DNA of 64,000 nt from positions 1,550,001-1,614,000 of the forward strand of contig NZ_CP069128.1 in NCBI RefSeq assembly GCF_029637485.1. The letters run 5' to 3'. Each line of letters begins with the position of its first letter. Position 1 is the stretch's first letter. The translations under genes and the position numbers were made by a program. Of this stretch, positions 18,595-26,858 are shown one piece after another. Source of the stretch: Sphingomonas sp. LHG3406-1. Its GTDB lineage: Bacteria; Pseudomonadota; Alphaproteobacteria; Sphingomonadales; Sphingomonadaceae. The notes under the pieces were generated by a model. It was not told where the DNA came from and made no database searches. It saw only the letters and a program-made list of their open reading frames with translations.

Positions 18595-20442
18595 GTGTTC
18601 GGAGACGGCCCGACCAGAGCTCACAGGCGAAGCTCGAGACTGAAATTGATCGAGGGGGGTGACTTCGCCGCCACTCTTGCACGGTGCTGGCGACTCGCCA
18701 AGCGGCCGCTCGGCCCGTCGCTCGGAATCCTTGGCCTCGGCCTGCTGGCGGCGATGTTCGAAGGGCTTGCCCTGCTTCTGTTCGTGCCGCTGGTCCAGGC
18801 GCTGTCCGGCGCCGCAGGAGAAGCGAACTTCATCGAGCTGCAGTTCGCGCGGCTGTTCGGCTCCGCTTCGCCCAGCCAGGCGGTCGCGGCAAGCGTGCTG
18901 CTCCTTTGCCTGCTGGTCCTCGCCAAGAATGTCGCTGCCTTCGCGGGCCTTTGGCTGACCCGACGCACCGAGGGCGAAGTGGCACATCGCCTGCGGGTGC
19001 AGATCTTTCGCCAGACGCTCGACAGCTGCATCGATTATCGCCCGGGGGTCCGGCGCTCGGAGATTGTCACCACACTGGCGGAGAACAGCTGGAAGGTCGC
19101 CAAGGTGCTGGCGCTCGCCTGCCGGATGGCGATCAGCGCGGCGACCATCCTGCTGTTCGGGGCGCTGCTGGCGCTGATCTCACCGATGCTGCTCCTCTTT
19201 TCCATCCTGTTCCTTGGGCTCGGCAGCATCCTCATCCGCTTGGCGACTCGTGAAGCCGCCGCCGTCGGCAGCGACGTGGTGCGCGAGAACAAGGCATTCG
19301 GGCTGCACATCTGGGAACGGGTGCAGGCACTGCAGCTGATCCGCACCTTCGGCCGGGAAGCGGACGAAAGTCGGGCGATGGAGGACATTTCGGAGCGGGT
19401 GCGCGGCCGGCTTCTGCGGCTCGACCTCCTGTGGGGCACGCCGGGCCCGCTGACCGAGGGCGGGATATTGCTGCTGATCGGCGGGCTCATCCTGATCGCC
19501 GAGCGGCTGGGGTTGGGAGTGGCTTCGCTCGCCGCCTTCCTCACCCTGCTCTACCGACTACAGGCGCCGGCACGCGAGCTGATGGAGGGTCGCGTCGCCA
19601 TCGAGGGCATGGCTGGCGGCGTCGTCGACGTCGACGCGCTGATCGAGGAATCGCGCGCGCCGTTCCTCGTCGACGGCACGATCGAGCCACCCCGCCTGCG
19701 GGACGGCATCCGGTTCGACCGGGTGACCTTCGCTTACCAGCAGGGCAGCGCGCCGGTGCTGACGGACGTCAGCCTGTTCATACCGGCAGGCCGGACAACG
19801 GCGATCGTCGGGCCGTCGGGGGCGGGCAAGTCGACCCTCCTGTCGCTGCTCCAGCGCTTCTACGATCCGTCGAGCGGGCGAGTCCTGGTCGACGACGTGC
19901 CGCTGGAGGCGATCCGGCTGGCGAGCTGGCGCGGGCGGCTGTCGCTGATGTCGCAGGACGTCCAGCTGTTCAACGAGAGCGTGCGCGCCAACATCGCCTA
20001 TGCCCTGCCGGGAGCGGACGAGGAGGCGATCATCGCGGCTGCCCGCGTCGCCCATGCGGACGAATTTATCGCGCACCTGCCGGAGGGCTACGATACGCTG
20101 ATCGGCGACCGAGGGCTGCGCCTGTCGGGCGGGCAGCGGCAACGGCTGGCGCTGGCGCGAACGATCCTGCGCGGGTCGGACATCCTTCTCCTCGACGAGC
20201 CGACCAATGCGCTCGACCCCGAGCTGGAGCAGGCTTTCCAGGAAGCGCTGGCGCTGCACAGCCGGGGCAAGACGCTGGTGGTGATCGCACACCGGCTGAA
20301 CACCATCATGCGCGCCGACCAGGTGATCGTCCTCGAGCAGGGACGAGTGGTCGAACATGGCGCGCCGGCGGAGCTGCTCCGCAGCAGCGGCCGCTTCGAA
20401 GAGCTGTGCGAGCGGCAGCGCGCCATGGGTGCGCTCGGCTGA
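18595..20442 (+). CDS. ABC exporter, fused membrane and ATPase domains
   Basis: A 615-residue half-transporter. The membrane domain (about 35-325) has six hydrophobic segments. The ATPase domain has Walker A GPSGAGKST, the Q loop SLMSQDVQLFNE, the signature LSGGQRQRLALARTIL, Walker B ILLLDEPTNALD and the H-loop His in VVIAHRLNTI. It most resembles lipid- or oligosaccharide-exporting exporters. Its stop (TGA) directly abuts the ATG of the next glycosyltransferase, so five genes (18595-24876) form a tight operon. It could flip a lipid-linked glycan made by these enzymes. The start is uncertain: GTG 18595 has no strong ribosome-binding site, and TTG near 18643 is possible. Confidence 0.9.
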   Translation: MFGDGPTRAHRRSSRLKLIEGGDFAATLARCWRLAKRPLGPSLGILGLGLLAAMFEGLALLLFVPLVQALSGAAGEANFIELQFARLFGSASPSQAVAASVLLLCLLVLAKNVAAFAGLWLTRRTEGEVAHRLRVQIFRQTLDSCIDYRPGVRRSEIVTTLAENSWKVAKVLALACRMAISAATILLFGALLALISPMLLLFSILFLGLGSILIRLATREAAAVGSDVVRENKAFGLHIWERVQALQLIRTFGREADESRAMEDISERVRGRLLRLDLLWGTPGPLTEGGILLLIGGLILIAERLGLGVASLAAFLTLLYRLQAPARELMEGRVAIEGMAGGVVDVDALIEESRAPFLVDGTIEPPRLRDGIRFDRVTFAYQQGSAPVLTDVSLFIPAGRTTAIVGPSGAGKSTLLSLLQRFYDPSSGRVLVDDVPLEAIRLASWRGRLSLMSQDVQLFNESVRANIAYALPGADEEAIIAAARVAHADEFIAHLPEGYDTLIGDRGLRLSGGQRQRLALARTILRGSDILLLDEPTNALDPELEQAFQEALALHSRGKTLVVIAHRLNTIMRADQVIVLEQGRVVEHGAPAELLRSSGRFEELCERQRAMGALG

Positions 20443-21663
20443 ATGTCTTATCGGCTGATCGATCTTGAATTGTCCGGGCCGATCACGCCTGTGCCGCTAG
20501 AGTCGGGCCAGCATGGCTTCGGCATCGTCGCGCGCTGGCGTGGCCGGCCGATCGGCTTCCATCTCGAGGAGTGGCCAGCGGGCGCGCTGGTCGGCGCCGA
20601 CGAGCTTGCCTCCATCGCCGACCGGCACTTCGCCGAGGCGGTGCTGGCGGCGCGAGTGGAGGATGCGCTCCCACCCTCAGCCGCTGGCGATGGGCGGAGC
20701 GGTCCGACGCTGAGCATCGCCATCTGCACCCGCAACCGCGCCCAGCGGCTCGCCCGGCTCCTCCGTTCGCTCGATGAGCTGCGACCGGAGCCGAGCTTCG
20801 CTGGGGTGGAGATCATCGTAGTCGACAATGGCTCGACCGACGACACGAAGGGCGCGGTAGCCCGGTTCGCGGGCGCGCGGCACGTGCTGGAGCGCAAGGC
20901 CGGGCTCAACTTCGCCCGCAACCGGGCACTATCGGAGGCGAAGGGCGATCTCATCGCCTTCCTCGACGACGACGTGGTGGTGGATGCCGGCTGGCTGGCC
21001 GGGCTTGTCTCCGCCTGGCGGAGCCGGCCCGATGCCGGCGGCTTCTCGGGGCTGGTCCTTCCCTACCGGCTCCAGACGGAGGCGCAGCTGCTGTTTGAAC
21101 GGCGGGGCGGCTTCCGGCGCGGATTCAAACGCATCGAATTTCGCGCGGGCAACTACCACAATCCCCTTTTTCCGGTCGGGGCCGGGTCGGTCGGCGCGGG
21201 CTGCAACATGGCGTTCGACCGCCGCCTGCTGCTGGACCTCGGCGGCTTCGACGAGGCGCTCGACACGGGCGCACCGCTGCCGGGTGGGGGCGATCTCGAC
21301 ATCTTCTACCGGGTGCTACGGTCCGGGCGGGCGATGGTGTACGAGCCGCGCTACGCCGTCCACCACGAGCATCGGGAGACCCTGGCCGAACTGCAGCGGC
21401 AATATTGGTCGTGGGGCCTGGGGCTGATGGCATTCGTCGCCAAGAGCCGGCGGAGCGACCCCGAGCTTGCGCGGCGGCACCGGGCGATGGTCGCCTGGTG
21501 GCTGGGCGACCAGGCCCGCGCCTTTCTTCGGTCGGTCCGCCGGTCGGACCTTCGCGGCGCCCGCTTCACTCTCGCCGAGACCTGGGGCGGGGTGATGGGC
21601 TTTGCCGGCGAATATGAACGGTCGCGGGCCCGGGTGGCGGCGATCGCGGCGGAGGCCTCGTGA
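20443..21663 (+). CDS. Family 2 glycosyltransferase with N-terminal extension
   Basis: A 406-residue protein. Residues 1-85 form an extension ahead of the GT2 domain, which begins TLSIAICTRNRAQRLARLL and IIVVDNGSTDDT. The donor-site motif is FLDDDVVVDAGWL, and GFDEALDTGAPLPGGGDLD provides the downstream acidic acceptor-site residues. The extension resembles that of the next gene, so the two look like tandem paralogues. ATG immediately follows the exporter stop. It probably transfers a sugar to a growing cell-surface glycan; specificity is unknown. Confidence 0.88.
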   Translation: MSYRLIDLELSGPITPVPLESGQHGFGIVARWRGRPIGFHLEEWPAGALVGADELASIADRHFAEAVLAARVEDALPPSAAGDGRSGPTLSIAICTRNRAQRLARLLRSLDELRPEPSFAGVEIIVVDNGSTDDTKGAVARFAGARHVLERKAGLNFARNRALSEAKGDLIAFLDDDVVVDAGWLAGLVSAWRSRPDAGGFSGLVLPYRLQTEAQLLFERRGGFRRGFKRIEFRAGNYHNPLFPVGAGSVGAGCNMAFDRRLLLDLGGFDEALDTGAPLPGGGDLDIFYRVLRSGRAMVYEPRYAVHHEHRETLAELQRQYWSWGLGLMAFVAKSRRSDPELARRHRAMVAWWLGDQARAFLRSVRRSDLRGARFTLAETWGGVMGFAGEYERSRARVAAIAAEAS

Positions 21664-22943
21664 ACGCGCCCGCCGCCGTCCGCCATGTCGACCTCAGGCG
21701 CGCCGAGCCGGCGGTGCCGGACGCCGGGCTGGTGCTCGACATCTTCTGGTGGGGCGACCTGCCGGTCGGCTCCCGCACCAGCATCCGTGCCGAGCTTCCG
21801 CTCGGCGAGGGGCAGCTGCAGGCGATCGCGGCCGAGCTGATGGCCGAGCAGCTGGCCGGACGGGAAGTGGCGCTCGGCGCACCGCTGGTGGCCGGGAACG
21901 AAGGCCGCCCGCACGCGGTGCTGGGGGTCGGCAGGGCCGCCGCCTTCAGCCATGTCGCGGAGCGGCTTCAGAGCCTGTCGTCGCGGGCGCCCTGCGACGC
22001 GGGCGAGGTGAGCCTGATCATCTGCACGCGCGACCGGCCGGAGGCGCTCGGCCGTTGCCTCGTCAGCCTCGCCCACCAGCAGAGCCTTCCGGGCGAGCTC
22101 ATCGTCGTCGACAACAGCGCCGGAGGATCGGCCCGGCAGGTCTGTTCGGAGTTCGGGCAGGTGACCTACGTCCACGAGCCGGAGCCCGGCCTGAGCCGGG
22201 CGCGCAATGCGGGCGTACGGCGGGCGCGCGGTTCGATCCTCGTCTTCACCGACGACGATGTCGAAGCGCATCCGGGCTGGCTGTCGGAGATCGTGAGGAC
22301 ATTCGGCGAGCATGACGTCGACTGCATCACCGGGCTGGTGCTGCCGGCCGCCCTCGAGACGGAGGCGCAATGCGAGTTCCAGTTCACTTTGGGCGCGTTC
22401 GGGGGGTCGTTCGTGCCGGTGCTGTTCGACCACCGCTTCTTTGCCGAGACGAAACCCCACGGCGCGCAGGTCTGGCGGATCGGGGCGGGTGCCAACATGG
22501 CCTTCCGCCGCCGCGCGTTCGAGCGGGCCGGGCTGTTCGACGAAAGGCTCGGCGCGGGCGCCTCGGGCTGCTCGGAGGATAGCGAGCTGTGGTATCGGTT
22601 GCTGGCCTTGGGCGGGAGCTGCCTGCACGAGCCGCGGGCGGTGGTCCTCCACCACCACCGGGCAAGCTGGTCCGCGCTGCTGGACCAGATGCGGGTGTAC
22701 ATGCGGGGCCATGTATCGGCGCTGGTGGCGCAGGCCGATGCGTTCGGCGACCGTGCCTGCCTGAAGCGGATCGGCTGGCAGCTGCCGCGCTATTTCGTGC
22801 GGACGGGCCTCAAGTCCCTTGCCCGCGGCCGGGGCCGGCGGCTGAGGATCCTGTTGGCCGAAGTCCGTGGCTGGCTGGAGGGCCTGACCTATCTCGTCCG
22901 GCCACGCTGGCGCCGCCGCCGGGGAGAATGGCCGACCTTATGA
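21660..22943 (+). CDS. Family 2 glycosyltransferase, paralogue of the preceding gene
   Basis: A 427-residue protein with an N-terminal extension of about 110 residues and a GT2 catalytic domain. Its motifs are VSLIICTRDRPEALGRCL, LIVVDNSAGGSARQV, LSRARNAGVRRARG, VFTDDDVEAHPGWL and ASGCSEDSELWYRLL. The GTG start overlaps the upstream stop as GTGA, consistent with translational coupling. A C-terminal basic tail follows. The same N-terminal extension plus GT2 order as the preceding gene suggests duplication followed by divergence in specificity. Confidence 0.88.
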   Translation: MNAPAAVRHVDLRRAEPAVPDAGLVLDIFWWGDLPVGSRTSIRAELPLGEGQLQAIAAELMAEQLAGREVALGAPLVAGNEGRPHAVLGVGRAAAFSHVAERLQSLSSRAPCDAGEVSLIICTRDRPEALGRCLVSLAHQQSLPGELIVVDNSAGGSARQVCSEFGQVTYVHEPEPGLSRARNAGVRRARGSILVFTDDDVEAHPGWLSEIVRTFGEHDVDCITGLVLPAALETEAQCEFQFTLGAFGGSFVPVLFDHRFFAETKPHGAQVWRIGAGANMAFRRRAFERAGLFDERLGAGASGCSEDSELWYRLLALGGSCLHEPRAVVLHHHRASWSALLDQMRVYMRGHVSALVAQADAFGDRACLKRIGWQLPRYFVRTGLKSLARGRGRRLRILLAEVRGWLEGLTYLVRPRWRRRRGEWPTL

Positions 22944-23680
22944 TCCCGCGCGCGAAGCTTCGATCCTTCCTGTCCGGCAACCCGTTCTCGAACGGCTGGA
23001 CCGACGGGCTCTTCTACCGCGAGAAGATGCGGGCGATCCACCGCGTCGCGCCGCCATCGCTGGGCAGGAACGACGCAGTGCTGGAGATCGGCGGCGGCAG
23101 GAGCGGGCTTGCCGCCATGCTTTATCCGGGGGCGGAAGTGGTTACGCTCGACCTCGATCCGGACCATGCGGCCCACCAGCCGGAAGGCGGGCGGAGCCGC
23201 TTCGTCTGCGGGGACGCACGCGCGCTGCCCTTTGCCGACGACAGCTTCGCCGTCGTTACCCTGTTCGACGTGCTGGAGCATATCGAGGAGCATGAGCTTG
23301 CGGTGGCGGAGGCGCTGCGGGTGACCCGGCCGGGCGGCGCTATCCTGGTCAGCACGCCGGCAGCGGACTGGCATTACCCGGTATACGGGATATTCAAGGC
23401 GCATGCGCCGCACGAGCGCGAACTGATGGATGAATGGGGCCATGTTCGGCGCGGCTACGAGGTGGAGCAACTGAGCCGGATGTTCGGCCGGGCGCCGGTG
23501 GCCACGGCGACCTTCATCAATCCGGTCACCTCCTTCTACCACGACATCGCCTTCTCGCGGCTTCGGCCGCGGATGCGCAAGCTGCTCTATGCGGTCGCGG
23601 CTCCGGCGGTGCTTGGCGCTTATCTCCTCCATCGACCGGGCAACCGGGGGACGGAAACCGCCCTCGCCTGGCGCAAGTGA
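22940..23680 (+). CDS. SAM-dependent class I methyltransferase
   Basis: A 246-residue protein from ATG 22940, which overlaps the previous stop as ATGA; ATG 22928 would add four residues. It has the class I methyltransferase SAM-binding motif I VLEIGGGRSGLAAML, an acidic residue after strand two (VVTLDLDP), motif VCGDARALPFADDSFAVVTL and FDVLEHIEEHE. A short hydrophobic segment near the C-terminus (LYAVAAPAVLGAYLL) could dock it to the membrane. Its position among glycosyltransferases suggests it methylates a sugar or capping residue of the glycan, which is inference. Confidence 0.88.
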   Translation: MIPRAKLRSFLSGNPFSNGWTDGLFYREKMRAIHRVAPPSLGRNDAVLEIGGGRSGLAAMLYPGAEVVTLDLDPDHAAHQPEGGRSRFVCGDARALPFADDSFAVVTLFDVLEHIEEHELAVAEALRVTRPGGAILVSTPAADWHYPVYGIFKAHAPHERELMDEWGHVRRGYEVEQLSRMFGRAPVATATFINPVTSFYHDIAFSRLRPRMRKLLYAVAAPAVLGAYLLHRPGNRGTETALAWRK

Positions 23681-24876
23681 CAAGGGTCGTCGCCATCGTC
23701 CCGTGGGGCGATGTGATCGAAGACTATCTCGACCCGATCGGCGTGACTCTGGAGGCGTTCGCGGGCGAGATGTCGGGCGGATGGCTATTCGGCTATGTCG
23801 AGGCGCTGCAGGCGGTCGGCTGGGCGCCGTTCGTGCTCGTCCCCTCCAGCCGTGTGGAGCAGCCCCGCCGCCTCGTGCATGCGGCGACTGGATGCGCCAT
23901 CTGGCTGGTCCCCGGCCGGACATGCCAGAAGGTCGGCAATCCCGAGCTGAGGGCAGTCCGGCAGTGGCTGACGACGCCGGTGCAGGGGATGGCAAAGGTG
24001 CTTCGGAACCAACGCTGCGACCTGCTGCTGGTGCAGGATTACGAACGGCCGCAGTTCGACGCACTGGTGCGGCTTGGCCGGACGATGGGCATTCCGGTGT
24101 TCGCGACCTTCCAGGGCGGGGATCATATCCAGTCGCGGGTCGAGCGGCTGGTGCGGCGGCGGACGATCAGGCGCTCGGCCGGGCTGATCGTAGCGGCGTC
24201 GGCCGAGCGGGCGCGCGTGGACCGGGATTATGGGCTCGGCGCCGGGCACGTGGCGGCCATCCCGAACCCGGTCGACCTCGAGCTGTGGAGCCCCCTGCCC
24301 CGCTCCGACGCGCGCGCAGCATTGGGGATCGAGGAGGCGGCCTTCGTCGCGGTCACGCATGGTCGCATCGACATCCACCGCAAGGGCCTCGACCTGCTGC
24401 TCGCCGCCTGGCGCGGGCCGGGGCTGCTGGTCCTGATCGGCTCGGGCCAGGACCGCGATCGGCTCGCAGCGATGATCGAGGACCGAAGCGACGTGCGCTG
24501 GATCGATGGCTACACCAACGACCGGCAATTCATCCGACGCTGGCTGTCCGCGGCCGACCTCTATGTCTCGGCATCGCGACTGGAGGGCATGCCGGTGGCG
24601 CCGATCGAGGCGATGGCCTGCGGCCTGCCGGTGGTCGCCTCGACGGCCAAGGGGCTGGAGGACATCTTCCCGGCCGACCTGCCCGCCGGCGGGCTTCTCT
24701 TCCCGAATGGCGATGTCGCCGCCCTTTCCGCTGCCGTCGACCGGCTCAGGGACGATCCCGCCTTGCGCCAGCGGCTTGGTGAAGCGGGGCGGGAGGTGGC
24801 GGGGCGACGCTTCTCCATCGCGGCCGTGGGACAGAGCCTTCGGCAATTCCTCGAGCGCGGCGTGGATCCGGGTTAG
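23677..24876 (+). CDS. Family 4 glycosyltransferase (GT-B fold)
   Basis: A 399-residue protein starting at GTG 23677, which overlaps the methyltransferase stop as GTGA. The N-terminal half is a Rossmann-like acceptor domain. The C-terminal half has HGRIDIHRKGLDLLLAA, VLIGSGQDRDRL and the donor-binding EX7E-like stretch SASRLEGMPVAPIEAMACGLP, typical of GT4. It is the last gene of the five-gene operon. Its stop overlaps the convergent HAD-membrane gene. The sugar specificity is unknown. Confidence 0.88.
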   Translation: MTRVVAIVPWGDVIEDYLDPIGVTLEAFAGEMSGGWLFGYVEALQAVGWAPFVLVPSSRVEQPRRLVHAATGCAIWLVPGRTCQKVGNPELRAVRQWLTTPVQGMAKVLRNQRCDLLLVQDYERPQFDALVRLGRTMGIPVFATFQGGDHIQSRVERLVRRRTIRRSAGLIVAASAERARVDRDYGLGAGHVAAIPNPVDLELWSPLPRSDARAALGIEEAAFVAVTHGRIDIHRKGLDLLLAAWRGPGLLVLIGSGQDRDRLAAMIEDRSDVRWIDGYTNDRQFIRRWLSAADLYVSASRLEGMPVAPIEAMACGLPVVASTAKGLEDIFPADLPAGGLLFPNGDVAALSAAVDRLRDDPALRQRLGEAGREVAGRRFSIAAVGQSLRQFLERGVDPG

Positions 24877-26411
24877 CCGACGACGATCTTTGTCGGCACC
24901 ACTTCCTGTTCGGGCTCGATCCGCTTGGGCTGGATCTCGCCCCGGAACGACAGGAGGTCCTTGGCGGCGCGGAGGCCGGTATAAGCGAAGATCAGCAGGG
25001 CCTGCAGGCTCAGGAGCGCGCCAGAGCCGCCGCCGATCGCCACCGCTCCGGCGAACAGGAGCATGAGGAGGAAGGCGTTGAGGTGGTTGGGCACCCCCTT
25101 CCGCTCGCCGCCGAAGCGATAGACGACGTAGGGCAGCCAGCGCGCGACCCCGTGCGCGGCGCACAGCAAGGCCCCGACGACGGTGGTCGGAAGCACCAGC
25201 GCGTAGCCGAGCGTGCGTCCGACCTGAAGGCCGAGCATGGGCACGATCCGGCCCTTGGGCGCGATCACGTTCTGCCAGCGGAACAGCAGCCGCATGAAGA
25301 CGAGGTAGGAGAGGAAGGCGCCCCAGACGGCAAGGAAGGCCGGTGCGCCGGCGAGCCCGAGCTTCGCGGGAATCCAGCTGAGCGTCTCGAACGCCACCAG
25401 GCTGGCAAGGCCGGTCAGGATGGTCGCCACCGACCATGCGAAGGTGGGACTGAAATTGTGACCGAGCGCATGATAATTGGCCGACACCTTGGGCTTGCGC
25501 TCGAGCAGCAGGCCAAGCCGGTCATTTTCGTGATAGCCCGTCTCGTAGGCGGTGAAGAAGCCGAGCAGGTAGATGAGGATCGCTCCGCAGGCGAGCAGGG
25601 GCTCGGTGCTGGCGAGGGCAAAGGCGAGCAGCAGGACGGGCAGGTCATGACCGAGGATCGCGTGCCGGACATAGCGTTCGTCCGGGCGCTTCACGCGGAC
25701 CAGATAGACGAGCGGCATGAGGGGGCGAAGTCCCGCCTGGCGGAATTGCGCCTCGGGCCAGGGGATCAGGAAAGAATTGTCGCTGGCGTCGAGGAGGTCG
25801 CGGTCGGTCTCGCTGTCGGTGATGATGAGCGCACGGCGCAGTTCGTCGGCGCCGATGTCGCGGCGGAGCGCGCTCGCCTTGCCTTCCTTCCGCAGCCGCG
25901 CGCCGCTCGACAGCCGGCAGCTTTCGCGCAGGGGAAGGTCGCGGTCGATCGCGCTCAGCAGCGGCTGGATGATTTCGCGAAAGCCGAAGCTGACGACGCA
26001 CAGCTCCTCGCGCGGCCTGCTCCGCAGCGCGTCGTAGAGCGGGCGGTTGACGAAGCGCGGCCCGAGGTCCGCCGCCTTGCGCCGCCACAGCCACAGCGAC
26101 CAGGGCGCGACGATCAGGACGGCGACGACGCGGATCCAGTCGCGATAATGGTTGGGCTGGCCGCGCTGGAGCAGTCGCCACGGCTGGACGAAGCCGAGCA
26201 GCTGGAGGACCATCGCCGCCAGCCAGCGCGGCCGCACGCTGTCGAGAAATTCCTCGGTCGAGTTGCGCAGCCACAAGGTCTCGTCGAAGTCGACGATGAT
26301 CGGGGCGTCGTCCGGGTGGTGGTGCAAGGCTTCGTAGAAGCGGTGCGGAAGGTTCGGCCCAAGGCTCACCGGCTCTGCCTTCGGCCGTGGCAGGGTGGGC
26401 GCCTCATGCAC
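24873..26411 (-). CDS. HAD-like phosphatase domain fused to a polytopic membrane domain
   Basis: A 512-residue protein. The N-terminal third carries HAD motifs: IIVDFDETLW (motif I, 39-48), VVSFGF (motif II) and ITDSETDRDLLDAS (motif IV). The remainder is hydrophobic with about seven to nine membrane segments and a cytoplasmic loop AYETGYHENDRLGLL. HAD domains fused to UbiA-type prenyltransferases are known, and the acidic loop may correspond to the prenyl-diphosphate site. The canonical NxxxD motif is not clear, so I leave the membrane domain unnamed. The GTG start directly follows the stop of the Tat-protein gene, making this the third gene of an operon with the GMC oxidoreductase. Confidence 0.6.
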   Translation of the reverse strand: MHEAPTLPRPKAEPVSLGPNLPHRFYEALHHHPDDAPIIVDFDETLWLRNSTEEFLDSVRPRWLAAMVLQLLGFVQPWRLLQRGQPNHYRDWIRVVAVLIVAPWSLWLWRRKAADLGPRFVNRPLYDALRSRPREELCVVSFGFREIIQPLLSAIDRDLPLRESCRLSSGARLRKEGKASALRRDIGADELRRALIITDSETDRDLLDASDNSFLIPWPEAQFRQAGLRPLMPLVYLVRVKRPDERYVRHAILGHDLPVLLLAFALASTEPLLACGAILIYLLGFFTAYETGYHENDRLGLLLERKPKVSANYHALGHNFSPTFAWSVATILTGLASLVAFETLSWIPAKLGLAGAPAFLAVWGAFLSYLVFMRLLFRWQNVIAPKGRIVPMLGLQVGRTLGYALVLPTTVVGALLCAAHGVARWLPYVVYRFGGERKGVPNHLNAFLLMLLFAGAVAIGGGSGALLSLQALLIFAYTGLRAAKDLLSFRGEIQPKRIEPEQEVVPTKIVVG

Positions 26412-26858
26412 TCAGGCCTCCTGCTCGAAGCGGGCGAGCGGGTTGCGGCAGCCGACCGAATAGGGATCGGCATAGGCCTGGTAGGTCATGCGCTGGAAAT
26501 CCCGCCCGGCCGAGGTGAAGAAGTCGGTCGAGAAGAGGAAATCGGTAAGCAGGCTGCGCTCGAAGCCTTCGTAGACCACCCGGCGTCCGGAGGGCAGCAG
26601 CCCGCGCGACCAGGGATTGTCCATGATCACCATCGCCGCTTCGAACTTGCGCCCGAACGCCGGCCGGCGGACCGCGACATAGGTGTCGGCGAACTGTTCG
26701 AGGTTGGCGGTCGGGATGGTGGTGTTGCCGGTCACCGCGCGGAGATGGTCGACGATGATCTCCTTGGGCGAGCGGGCGAGTGCCCGCCCGGCGATGAAGG
26801 CGGGAAGGATCCCGACTGCACCGCCGGCGATCAGCAGGTTGCGGCGGCTGAGCTTCAT
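26412..26858 (-). CDS. Tat-signal protein, putative GMC oxidoreductase partner
   Basis: A 148-residue protein starting MKLSRRNLLIAGGAVGILPA, a twin-arginine signal peptide with a likely cleavage near RALARS. The mature part has no cofactor motif I can name. Small Tat-exported subunits recur next to membrane-associated GMC dehydrogenases such as gluconate and sorbitol dehydrogenases. The start overlaps the GMC gene stop by four bases (ATGA). It is therefore probably co-translated with and binds that enzyme, possibly carrying it across the membrane. The partner role is inferred from context. Confidence 0.7.
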   Translation of the reverse strand: MKLSRRNLLIAGGAVGILPAFIAGRALARSPKEIIVDHLRAVTGNTTIPTANLEQFADTYVAVRRPAFGRKFEAAMVIMDNPWSRGLLPSGRRVVYEGFERSLLTDFLFSTDFFTSAGRDFQRMTYQAYADPYSVGCRNPLARFEQEA

